Made by a program: the position numbers and the translations under genes. DNA of 13,308 nucleotides from Streptococcus oralis (GTDB lineage Bacteria > Bacillota > Bacilli > Lactobacillales > Streptococcaceae). Under the pieces are notes generated by a model. The model was given only the letters and a program-made list of their open reading frames with translations, was not told where the DNA came from and ran no database searches. Of this stretch, positions 7,154 through 13,308 are shown piece after piece; position 1 is the stretch's first letter, and each line of letters opens with the position of its first letter. The stretch lies in contig CAJPKC010000006.1 in assembly GCA_905370255.1 (NCBI GenBank), positions 1 to 13,308 on the forward strand. Reading direction: 5' to 3'.

Positions 7154-8053
7154 CTACAATTGCTTTGCACGTCCATTTTCATCAAAATGATAAGTCACAC
7201 CATTGATGGTACGTGTTTGGTTGGTGACGAGCTCACCAGAGTTTTCATCGTAGTAACGAGTTCCCTTGTAGTCTGTAACGAAATCGCCCTTCACTTGTTT
7301 ACCTTCATAATCAAAGTAGAGGTGTTGACCATTGATAACTTGATCAAAGAGAAGAGCCTTACCATCGTTACCGAAGTAGTACCAGTTGCCTTTCCAATTA
7401 ACGAATTGATTGGTTACAGCAGCACCTGTTTCAGCGTCAAAGTAGTAGTAACTGTAGATTTTAGGTTCGATGATAGTACTACTAGATGTCCGAGGATATC
7501 TAGTAGACTCTTTTTGCTCAGGACTAAGCACTTTATCTTTTGCGAGATAACCAGTAACTAAGCTTGTAGACTCTGTATTATCGAGATAATAGAGTTTCCC
7601 ATCGATTTCTTGAAGACCGAGAAGTTTATTACCATTTTCATCAGTATAGTACCAATCGCCACCTACTTGATGGAACCCTTTTTCTCTGACTGCTGCTCCA
7701 GTAACCTCATCGTAGAAAGGTCCTGAACCGGAAGGCCCAAAAGTTCCTTGACGGGCTTGTCCATTTTCATAGAACGAATAGGTTACACCATTAATGGTAT
7801 GAGAACCAGAAAGTGGTTTACCATCTTTATCATAATAGAAGAGCCCATTATCAGCACGAACAAATTGGTTCCGTGGGACTTCCTTCTGTTCACCGGTATC
7901 CTTATCATAGTAGTGGCCATTTTTAACTACGTTTTTGAATTGTGTTCCGAGGTGATCGTCAAAGTAGACAGGGATACCATCAATGGTATGAGCACCTTTT
8001 AGAATATTGCCTTGCTTATCTGCATAGAACCACTTACCTCGAGTTGTAAAGTA
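7154..8053 (-). pseudogene. Out-of-frame 3' part of the interrupted glucan-binding protein gene
   Basis: This continues the gene that starts at 9683, after the frameshift at 8054-8061. In its own frame it encodes about 300 residues beginning YFTTRGKWFYADKQGNILKG: four further repeats with motif cores YYDKDTGEQ, FYDEVTGAA, YYFDAETGAA and YYDENSGEL, then the family C-terminus NGVTYHFDENGRAKQL and TAG. The last 68 residues (from ALLFDQVING) are identical to those of the 10066-12942 protein, and the few DNA differences I checked there are synonymous. No start codon with a ribosome binding site serves this part; the frame remains open to 8149 only by chance. It is silent unless the frame is restored by slippage or by reversion. 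Confidence 0.75.
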
Positions 8054-9683
8054 ACGCACGCCCCTTAACAAGTTCACCAGTATCCTTGTCATAATACTTA
8101 ACTGGGATACCAAAGACAACAAAGCTATCATAGAGAACACTAATACCATCTTTATCTACAAAGCCATCTTTAGCTTGTGTTCCAAAGAACCTATCAAAAT
8201 GTACCTGAACACCATTGATGATGTGGTCGCCTTTAAGGATTTTGCCATTTGAACCGACATAATACCAATGGTTATTAATATTATGGTAACGATTTTTTTC
8301 GAGTGTAATTCTCGTACCAGAGTCTTTATCATAGTAGTAACCGTCGTCTCCAAAATCACCTTTAACTTGTCGCCCATAATAAGAATCAAAGTAGACAGGA
8401 ACATTATTTATGGTTTGTGAACCTTTTAATGGTTTGCCCTCAGCATCAACATAGTACCAATATTTATCTACATTGACATAACGGTTGGTCACGAGTGCAC
8501 CAGTTGAAGTATCGTAGTATTTACCATTACTTCCAAACACACCTTTCACTTGAGCACCGGTCTTATCATCGAAGTAGTACTCTTTACCATCAATAAGAGT
8601 AGCACCTTTCACAGGTATACCTTTTGCGCCAATAAAGTAGTTTTTGTCTTTAACTGTTACGAATCGGTTAGTTACTAGCTTACCAGTGTGTTCATCATAA
8701 TAGCGGTTATCCTTGTCAAAATTCCCTTTTATTTGAACACCATTTTCATCGAAATAGAGCTGAGCCCCATTAATGATATGGCTGCCCTTTATAATTTGTC
8801 CTCTATCATTGAGATAGTACCATTTTCCTTTGATTTCAACAAAATGATTGGTTCCTAAATTGACGAAAACACCATCCTGATCGTAAAAGTGTCCATTAGG
8901 AGCAAAGCGGTCAATGATTTGAGTCCCAAATTTATCGTCAAAGTAGGATGATCGACGATTAATTCGATACTCACCATACACGGGATTCCCTTTATCATCT
9001 AGATAATAGCGTTCATATTGTTTTGTATCGTTGCTGTAGGCAACGATAAATTGATTTTTGAGAAGAGCACCAGAATCTTTATCATAGAAATTTAGTTTTT
9101 TAGCATCATTAGGGTCTTTAGCAAAAACGCCTTTAGCTTGTATGCCATTTTCTTTATCGAAATAGACTTGAACCCCATCTATGGTTTGTGGTCCAGTCAG
9201 ATCCTTACCATTGGCATCTCTGTAATGCCATTTGCCGTTTTGGTCGCTGTAATATTGACCGCCTGTAACGTTTACGTCCTCATTGATAACAGGAGTTGCC
9301 GTAGCTGTTTCACTAGCAGCACTGTCTCTTGTTGAAACGGCGTGTGCTTCAACGATGGCTGTTTCAGTAGGAGCTTGACTCTCATTAGTGGTTGCAGAGG
9401 CCGGTTCTCTAGTGTATTCCGAACTTACTAACTCTGGAGCATCTGTTGAACTTTCAGTAGAAGATGTTGCTTCAGTACTCTTTGTTTCAACTAAATCTGC
9501 TGTTGTTTCAAGATTGGCAGTAACACTTGCTGTCGTGTCATTCTTGAGTGTTTCACTAGCAGTTACTTCATCCGCAAAAGCAGCTCCGGCAATAAGTGCA
9601 AAACTAGCAAGAGCAGATGCACATGAAAAAGCAATAAGATACTTTTTAGATGCGTGTTTTTTGGCCTTATCATTTTTTTCCAT
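8034..9683 (-). CDS. Secreted glucan-binding repeat protein, truncated by frameshift
   Basis: The ATG (complement of 9681-9683) follows AAAGGGGGT and a consensus promoter. The 549-residue product has a Sec signal peptide with core LIAFSCASALASFALIAGAA, cleaved near AFA/DE at residue 37. A Thr/Ala/Ser/Glu-rich linker follows (~38-140), then ~65-residue YG-type repeats of the kind that bind alpha-glucan in GbpA, dextranase inhibitor and glucosyltransferases: GxWYYxxxxGxxLKGxxxIxGxxVYFD...G...YYDKxSGxLVTN. Five complete repeats and the start of a sixth are in frame. After LVKG the frame is lost and ends in eight unrelated residues (RALLYNSR). Removing the duplicated 4 bases at 8054-8061 would restore an 841-residue protein colinear with its intact neighbour. 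There is no catalytic domain and no LPXTG. The truncated form is probably secreted and might still bind glucan weakly (inference). Confidence 0.85.
   Translation of the reverse strand: MEKNDKAKKHASKKYLIAFSCASALASFALIAGAAFADEVTASETLKNDTTASVTANLETTADLVETKSTEATSSTESSTDAPELVSSEYTREPASATTNESQAPTETAIVEAHAVSTRDSAASETATATPVINEDVNVTGGQYYSDQNGKWHYRDANGKDLTGPQTIDGVQVYFDKENGIQAKGVFAKDPNDAKKLNFYDKDSGALLKNQFIVAYSNDTKQYERYYLDDKGNPVYGEYRINRRSSYFDDKFGTQIIDRFAPNGHFYDQDGVFVNLGTNHFVEIKGKWYYLNDRGQIIKGSHIINGAQLYFDENGVQIKGNFDKDNRYYDEHTGKLVTNRFVTVKDKNYFIGAKGIPVKGATLIDGKEYYFDDKTGAQVKGVFGSNGKYYDTSTGALVTNRYVNVDKYWYYVDAEGKPLKGSQTINNVPVYFDSYYGRQVKGDFGDDGYYYDKDSGTRITLEKNRYHNINNHWYYVGSNGKILKGDHIINGVQVHFDRFFGTQAKDGFVDKDGISVLYDSFVVFGIPVKYYDKDTGELVKGRALLYNSR
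8054..8061 (-). repeat. GCGT tandem duplication causing the frameshift
   Basis: On the minus strand the gene reads AAG GGG CGT GCG TTA. One GCGT copy fewer gives AAG GGG CGT TAC TTT (KGRYF), which aligns residue for residue with KGQYF in the intact paralog. A single-base loss from the adjacent G-run would also restore the frame, but with one extra residue. Confidence 0.7.
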
Positions 9684-9707
9684 AATAAATACCCCCTTTT
9701 AATTTAT

Positions 9708-9736
9708 ATTATAAGACAATAAGAAAGCCTTTTCAA
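9708..9736 (-). promoter_or_regulatory. Promoter of the first glucan-binding gene
   Basis: On the minus strand, TTGAAA (9731-9736) and TATAAT (9708-9713) are 17 bases apart, a near-perfect sigma-A promoter. The leader is short, and AAAAGGGGGT ends about 7 bases before the ATG. Confidence 0.85.
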
Positions 9737-9851
9737 TATTAAAAATAAAAAGGTTTTCTTTTAATGTGAAGGGGTGGATAAAAGGGAAAAACATATATTT
9801 ATCTGCATATTAAGTGAGATGTTGCCAGTTCTTACTAAATCCAAGATTCAT
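9737..9851. other. Upstream region of the first glucan-binding gene
   Basis: AT-rich DNA between the promoter and the duplicated intergenic module. It does not resemble the equivalent stretch in front of the second array gene (12998-13089), so the two promoters probably have different upstream control. No operator is recognised. Confidence 0.3.
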
Positions 9852-9888
9852 AAAAAACAAAAAAATCCAGGACCTGAGTCCTGAATTT
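9852..9888 (-). terminator. Terminator in duplicated module, copy 1
   Basis: CAGGAC (9868-9873) / GTCCTG (9878-9883) with loop CTGA is extended by AAATC/AATTT with one mismatch. On the minus strand it runs into GGATTTTTTTGTTTTTT. It would catch transcripts from the 10066-12942 gene that pass the first terminator at 9989-10018. Confidence 0.75.
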
Positions 9889-9962
9889 AGGAGATTATGA
9901 AAAAGAAAAGTTTTAGGATGGTTATAGTATATAAAGCAAAGCCTAAAGTTTTCTTAAAGTAG
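9854..9962. repeat. Duplicated intergenic module, copy 1
   Basis: About 108 bases nearly identical to 13090-13197: an A-run, a small hairpin, (A/G)GGAGATTATG, and the block from GAAAAAGAAAAGTTTTAGG to TTTTCTTAAAGTA. It lies upstream of an array gene in both places. Similarity stops at the end of the small ORF. Confidence 0.85.
9897..9962 (+). CDS. Possible 21-residue basic peptide, copy 1
   Basis: An ATG preceded by AGGAG (4 bases upstream) opens a 21-codon frame, starting MKKKSFRMVIVYKAKPK and ending in a Phe-Leu-Lys tail and TAG. The second copy (13132-13197) differs in only two of 66 bases: one gives Met8 to Ile, and the other changes TAG to TAA. Similarity breaks off right after the stop codon. 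The peptide is Lys-rich with a short hydrophobic core and matches no family I recognise. I see no plus-strand promoter close by, and the frame is antisense to the 3' untranslated region of the array gene. It may be incidental to a conserved RNA element. Confidence 0.25.
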   Translation: MKKKSFRMVIVYKAKPKVFLK

Positions 9963-9988
9963 ACAAAAATTATTTTCGTGGATTTTAA

Positions 9989-10018
9989 AAAGGAAGTTGA
10001 AATTAATCAACTTCCTTT
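9989..10018 (-). terminator. Terminator of the second glucan-binding gene
   Basis: A stem AAAGGAAGTTGA (9989-10000) / TCAACTTCCTTT (10007-10018) with loop AATTAA is identical to the hairpin at 7077-7106. On the minus strand it is followed by TTTTTAAAATCC. It lies about 48 bases after the TAA at 10066, the same distance as in the first gene. Confidence 0.85.
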
Positions 10019-10065
10019 AGTTTAGATGTCTTGTGAGAAAATTTTAGTCGATTTTCTTACATTTC

Positions 10066-12942
10066 TTACAATTGCTTTGCACGTCCATTTTCATCAAAAT
10101 GATAAGTCACACCATTGATGGTACGTGTTTGGTTGGTGACGAGCTCACCAGAGTTTTCATCGTAATAACGAGTACCCTTGTAGTCTGTAACGAAATCGCC
10201 CTTCACTTGTTTACCTTCATAATCGAAGTAGAGGTGTTGACCATTGATCACTTGATCGAAGAGGAGGGCCTTACCATCCTTACCGAAGTAGTACCAGTGT
10301 CCATCTGCATAGACGAATTGGTTGGTTACCGCAGCACCTGTTTCGGCGTCGAAGTAGTAAGTTGGGTTTTCTTCTGGATTGTCAGGGAATGAAATGTAAA
10401 ATTTAGGTCTAGCTAATTTTCCTCGAACTTGTTCGTGCGTTTCGTATTTGTTCATTGGATTGGCAGAGAAATAGTAAAGTTTCCCATCAATTTTTTTAAA
10501 ACCTGCGACTTTTTTACCATTTTCTAGGTAGAACCAACTACCACGAGAATTAACAAAACCAGTTTTTTCTACAGCTTCGCCAGTTTCATCATCATAGTAA
10601 GGTGGATTTTGATAGATGTTAAAGGAACCACGAAGGACCTTTCCGTTTTGCTCAACATAGTAATTCTTCCCGTCAACATTTATATTCCCAGTTCGTCCAT
10701 TACTGCTAAGGTAGTATAAATCGTCACCAATCTTTATAAACTGATCATGAGGGAGTTCTTTCCCTGCACCACTATCTTTATCGTAGTAGTAACCATTAAG
10801 AACAGTATCTTTAGCTTGAACACCATCATCATCAAAGTAAACGTCTACCCCATCAATGGTTTGTGAGCCTTTAAGGATATTACCTTGTGCATCTGCATAG
10901 TACCATTTACCATCATGGCTGAAGTATTGACCTTTTACAAGAGCTCCAGAATTTTTATCATAGAACTTACTAGGTGCTTCATAAGTATTGTAGTTCTCTT
11001 CACTGATTACTCGACCATTAGAATCAACTAATTCCCCCTTAGTTTGAATACCGTTATATGGATTAAAATTGACTTGAACTCCATCAATGATTTGGTCCCC
11101 TTTTAGAATCTTACCTTCAGCATTGACGTAGTACCAATTATCATTAACTTGGACATAGCGATTTGTTCCCAAATCTACTTTAGCACCAGAATCTTTGTCG
11201 TAGAAGTAGCCATCGTTACCAAAGATACCTTTGGCTTGTCTACCCCCATAAGGGTCAAAGTATACAGGAACATTGTTAATGGTTTGAGAGCCTTTAAGTG
11301 GTTTTCCGTCATTTCCTACATAGTACCAGTTTTTACCAACTTGGACATAGCTATTGGTTACGAGCGCACCAATAATTCCATCATAGTATTTATCGTTACT
11401 AGCAAAATTTCCCTTAACTTGTGCGCCAGATTCTTTGTCAAAGAAGTATTCAACGTTGTCGATGACGGTTGCTCCTTTGATGGCCTTGCTATCGGCACCG
11501 ATAAAGTAGGTTTTGTCTTTAACTGTTACGAAACGATTAGTAACTAGATTTCCAGAGTCTTTATCGTGAAATTGTTTGTTGTAGTCAAAATCTCCTTTCA
11601 CTTGGATACCGTTATAGCCAAAGTAGACATGAGCGCCATCAATAGTTTGTTCACCTGTCAAGATTTTTCCATCGTTACCGATGTAGTACCAGTTGCCTTT
11701 AATTTGAACATAACGGTTTGTGCCTAGGTCGACTCGGTTACCATCTTGCCCATAGAAGTAGCCATCGTCACCAAAATTGTCGAAGACTTGTCTTCCATCA
11801 TATGTAAAGTAAACCTGTTTACCATTGATAGTTTTAGCACCTTTTACACGAACACCCTGTTCATCCACATAGTAGCGTTCATTTTGGTGGGTATAGTTAT
11901 CGTATGCAATAACGTAGTTGTTAGTGACTAGTGCACCAGAATCTTTATCATAATAGCGTTTATTATTGTCAGAATAGTCTCTGGCAAAATAACCTTTCAC
12001 TTGAACACCGCCTTGGTCGAAGTAAACCTTAACTCCATCTATGGTTTGTGGTCCCTTTAAAATAGCACCATCATTTCCAGCATAGTACCATTTTCCGTTT
12101 AATTCAAAATAGCGGTTTGTCCCGAAATCAACTTGTTTTCCGTTTTCGTCGTAATAACGGTCATCAGAAGCAAATCTATCTTTAACTTGTTCACCATACT
12201 GATCAAAGTAATACCACGCTCCATTAACTTCTTTGGAACCAATTGCCTTATTACCATTTTCATCAACGTAATAGGTTCTACCATATTCTTCAACGAATTT
12301 ATTAGTAACAAGAGCACCAGAATCTTTGTCATAATAGTGACCGTCCCAGCCAAATCCCCCTTTAACCTGAACACCGCCTTGATTGAAGTATACCTTAACG
12401 CCATCAACAGTTTGTGGTCCAGTCAGGTCTTTACCGCTAGCATCTTTATAATGCCAGTAGCCATATTCGTCTCTATAGTATTGACCACCGGTGACATTTG
12501 TTTCACCGTTTGAAGTTTCGTTAGCTGTTGCAGTCTCACTGGCAGCTCGGTCTGTAGTTACGGCTTCACGTGTTTGGCTTGTGGCTGATTCTGCAGGAGT
12601 CTGGCTTTCACTTGCAGTTGTTGAAGCTGTTTCACTGGCAGTTTCAGAGCTTGCAGCAGCAGTTGTGGCTTGATCTGAGACATTTGTAGTGCTTTCAGTG
12701 CTTGCTACATTTTCAGTAGTAGCAGGAGCTTCAACAACCTTAGTTTCGACGAGGTCTGCTGTAGTTTCCACATTGGTTGTGGTAGCTGCAGTCACATCAA
12801 GGTTTGATGCATTGTCGGCTTTAGCTTCCTCAGCGAAGGCAGGTCTTGCGATAAAGGCAAAACTTGCAAGAGCAGTTGCACATGAGAATGCAATCAGACG
12901 TTTTGTGGACTTAGGTCCAGTAAAATTAGAATGTACTTTCAT
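10066..12942 (-). CDS. Secreted glucan-binding repeat protein, intact
   Basis: This 958-residue protein has a signal peptide (core LIAFSCATALASFAFIA, cleavage near AFA/EE at residue 37). A Thr/Ala/Ser/Glu-rich linker with SETASETASTTASES-type repeats runs to ~150. Twelve tandem ~65-residue YG-type glucan-binding units follow, recognisable by cores such as YYDKDSGALVTN, YYDENGKQVDFGTN and YYFDAETGAAVTN, each preceded by GxWYYxxxxGKxLKGxQTIDGVxVYFD. Such units fold as short beta hairpins that bind alpha-glucans in S. mutans GbpA, S. sobrinus dextranase inhibitor and glucosyltransferases. There is no GH70 catalytic core, lipase domain or LPXTG, so it should be secreted and held by polysaccharide (inference). 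The start follows AAAGGAGGAAG. It is colinear with the frameshifted neighbour but has two extra N-terminal repeats. A role in matrix cross-linking or enzyme inhibition is possible; neither is shown by the sequence. Confidence 0.9.
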   Translation of the reverse strand: MKVHSNFTGPKSTKRLIAFSCATALASFAFIARPAFAEEAKADNASNLDVTAATTTNVETTADLVETKVVEAPATTENVASTESTTNVSDQATTAAASSETASETASTTASESQTPAESATSQTREAVTTDRAASETATANETSNGETNVTGGQYYRDEYGYWHYKDASGKDLTGPQTVDGVKVYFNQGGVQVKGGFGWDGHYYDKDSGALVTNKFVEEYGRTYYVDENGNKAIGSKEVNGAWYYFDQYGEQVKDRFASDDRYYDENGKQVDFGTNRYFELNGKWYYAGNDGAILKGPQTIDGVKVYFDQGGVQVKGYFARDYSDNNKRYYDKDSGALVTNNYVIAYDNYTHQNERYYVDEQGVRVKGAKTINGKQVYFTYDGRQVFDNFGDDGYFYGQDGNRVDLGTNRYVQIKGNWYYIGNDGKILTGEQTIDGAHVYFGYNGIQVKGDFDYNKQFHDKDSGNLVTNRFVTVKDKTYFIGADSKAIKGATVIDNVEYFFDKESGAQVKGNFASNDKYYDGIIGALVTNSYVQVGKNWYYVGNDGKPLKGSQTINNVPVYFDPYGGRQAKGIFGNDGYFYDKDSGAKVDLGTNRYVQVNDNWYYVNAEGKILKGDQIIDGVQVNFNPYNGIQTKGELVDSNGRVISEENYNTYEAPSKFYDKNSGALVKGQYFSHDGKWYYADAQGNILKGSQTIDGVDVYFDDDGVQAKDTVLNGYYYDKDSGAGKELPHDQFIKIGDDLYYLSSNGRTGNINVDGKNYYVEQNGKVLRGSFNIYQNPPYYDDETGEAVEKTGFVNSRGSWFYLENGKKVAGFKKIDGKLYYFSANPMNKYETHEQVRGKLARPKFYISFPDNPEENPTYYFDAETGAAVTNQFVYADGHWYYFGKDGKALLFDQVINGQHLYFDYEGKQVKGDFVTDYKGTRYYDENSGELVTNQTRTINGVTYHFDENGRAKQL

Positions 12943-12969
12943 AATTCTTCCTCCTTTTTCCTAAGTCCT

Positions 12970-12997
12970 ATTATAGCGCTATTTTAGAGAGTTTCAA
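12970..12997 (-). promoter_or_regulatory. Promoter of the second glucan-binding gene
   Basis: On the minus strand, TTGAAA (12992-12997) and TATAAT (12970-12975) are 16 bases apart. The gene's SD, AAAGGAGGAAG, ends 4 bases before the ATG at 12942. The same -35/-10 pair serves the first array gene. Confidence 0.85.
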
Positions 12998-13024
12998 GGA
13001 AATATAAGAAATTTAGATAAAAAT

Positions 13025-13048
13025 AAGAAAACGATTACATTACGTTAC
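13025..13048. promoter_or_regulatory. Possible catabolite-control (cre-like) site and pentamer repeat
   Basis: AAGAAAACGATTACA (13025-13039) fits the CcpA-site pattern WTGNAANCGNWNNCA with one mismatch and lies about 28 bases upstream of the -35. Overlapping it is a three-fold pentamer repeat ATTAC-ATTAC-GTTAC (13034-13048), which could be a direct-repeat operator. Neither is present before the first array gene. The assignment is tentative. Confidence 0.3.
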
Positions 13049-13089
13049 GAGTGAGAGGGGGATGATTTTAGTTGCTACGACCTTTCTAA

Positions 13090-13123
13090 AACAAAAAAAA
13101 TCCAAGACCTGCGCCCTGGATTT
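13090..13123 (-). terminator. Probable terminator of the third array gene
   Basis: AAATCCA / TGGATTT outer pairs enclose an imperfect GACCTGCGCC centre. On the minus strand it leads into TTTTTTTTGTTTT. It lies about 80 bases after the TAA of the gene that enters from the right. The stem is weaker than in copy 1. Confidence 0.6.
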
Positions 13124-13131
13124 GGGAGATT

Positions 13132-13197
13132 ATGAAAAAGAAAAGTTTTAGGATAGTTATAGTATATAAAGCAAAGCCTAAAGTTTTCTTAAAGTAA
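13132..13197 (+). CDS. Possible 21-residue basic peptide, copy 2
   Basis: The same frame as 9897-9962, with GGGAG before the ATG, Ile instead of Met at position 8, and TAA instead of TAG as stop. It ends 8 bases before the stop codon of the convergent array gene. The frame is preserved in both copies, but only two copies are visible and no promoter is evident. It is unrecognised, and whether it is translated is unknown. Confidence 0.25.
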   Translation: MKKKSFRIVIVYKAKPKVFLK

Positions 13198-13205
13198 GGG
13201 ATATC

Positions 13206-13308
13206 TTAAACTTTAGTCGCATTACCATTCTCATCAAAATGATAAGTTACACCTTTGATAGTACGTGTTTGGTTGGTGACTAGTTCACCAGAGTTTTCAT
13301 CGTAGTAG
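13206..13308 (-). CDS. Third glucan-binding repeat protein, C-terminal end only
   Basis: The minus-strand frame entering from the right edge encodes YYDENSGELVTNQTRTIKG followed by VTYHFDENGNATKV and TAA. It is the last repeat of the same family, nearly identical to the ends of the two upstream array proteins except for Asn to Lys in TINGV and a different final four or five residues (NATKV instead of RAKQL). The rest of the gene lies outside the window, so its length, signal peptide and any other domains are unknown. It has the same strand and spacing as the other members, so the tandem array continues beyond this window. Confidence 0.85.
   Translation of the reverse strand, partial: YYDENSGELVTNQTRTIKGVTYHFDENGNATKV

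Larger units (their letters stand above)
13090..13197. repeat. Duplicated intergenic module, copy 2
   Basis: Second copy of the module at 9854-9962, in the same orientation and again upstream of an array gene. The hairpin part differs at about six of 34 bases, and the small-ORF part at two of 66. Confidence 0.85.

Noticed and set aside
8156..8404. 82-codon minus-strand ORF inside the first glucan-binding gene
   Set aside because: It lies in another frame of an intact coding region and has no RBS or recognisable product.
10066..12942. Regularly spaced repeats that might suggest a CRISPR array
   Set aside because: The repeats are degenerate, about 195 bp apart, in frame and protein-coding; there are no short identical repeats with unique spacers.
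7154..12942. Glucosyltransferase (GH70) or choline-binding enzyme
   Set aside because: No catalytic domain is present in either protein; only signal peptide, low-complexity linker and repeats.
7160..12964. Many plus-strand ORFs of 60-130 codons across the array
   Set aside because: They are mirror frames of the repetitive minus-strand coding DNA, recur at equivalent places in each paralog and have no ribosome binding sites.

Overview
The window looks like part of a low-GC Gram-positive chromosome, most likely an oral Streptococcus of the salivarius group. This is inferred from the YSIRK/LPXTG adhesin with mucin-binding-like modules, the family of secreted glucan-binding repeat proteins, and the consensus TTGACA/TATAAT promoters with strong purine-rich ribosome binding sites. 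No rRNA, tRNA or CRISPR is visible, and the species was not established by comparison.

Layout. Bases 1-83 are the 3' end of a gene whose product resembles the C-terminus of a CHAP-domain cell-wall hydrolase, followed by a clean terminator. A compact IS200-type element (about 150-890) follows. It carries only tnpA, has related hairpins at both ends, and has a strongly folded 3' segment. Just past it lies a 72-bp remnant (940-1011, minus strand) of the 3' end of a glucan-binding protein gene. About 320 bp of AT-rich DNA then leads to a promoter and a 1819-residue cell-wall-anchored adhesin (1431-6890, plus). The adhesin has a YSIRK signal, a Ser/Thr-rich stalk, a predicted beta-helix adhesive region, duplicated mucin-binding-like/proline-rich modules and an LPETG anchor.

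After three hairpins in the convergent gap, the rest is a minus-strand tandem array of paralogous secreted proteins. Each has a signal peptide, a Ser/Thr/Ala/Glu-rich linker and many ~65-residue aromatic/glycine glucan-binding repeats, with no catalytic domain and no LPXTG anchor. The first (7154-9683) is interrupted by a frameshift at a GCGT tandem duplication. The second (10066-12942, 958 aa) is intact. The third enters at the window edge (13206-13308). Each complete array gene has its own near-consensus promoter and strong RBS. Upstream of each sits a duplicated module made of a terminator plus a conserved 21-codon small ORF.

Working together (inference): the LPETG adhesin would hold the cell to host mucins or other surfaces. 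The secreted repeat proteins would bind extracellular alpha-glucans made by glucosyltransferases encoded elsewhere, cross-linking matrix or competing with glucan-active enzymes. The remnant, the two-repeat length difference, the shared 3' ends and the frameshift all show an array under active recombination.
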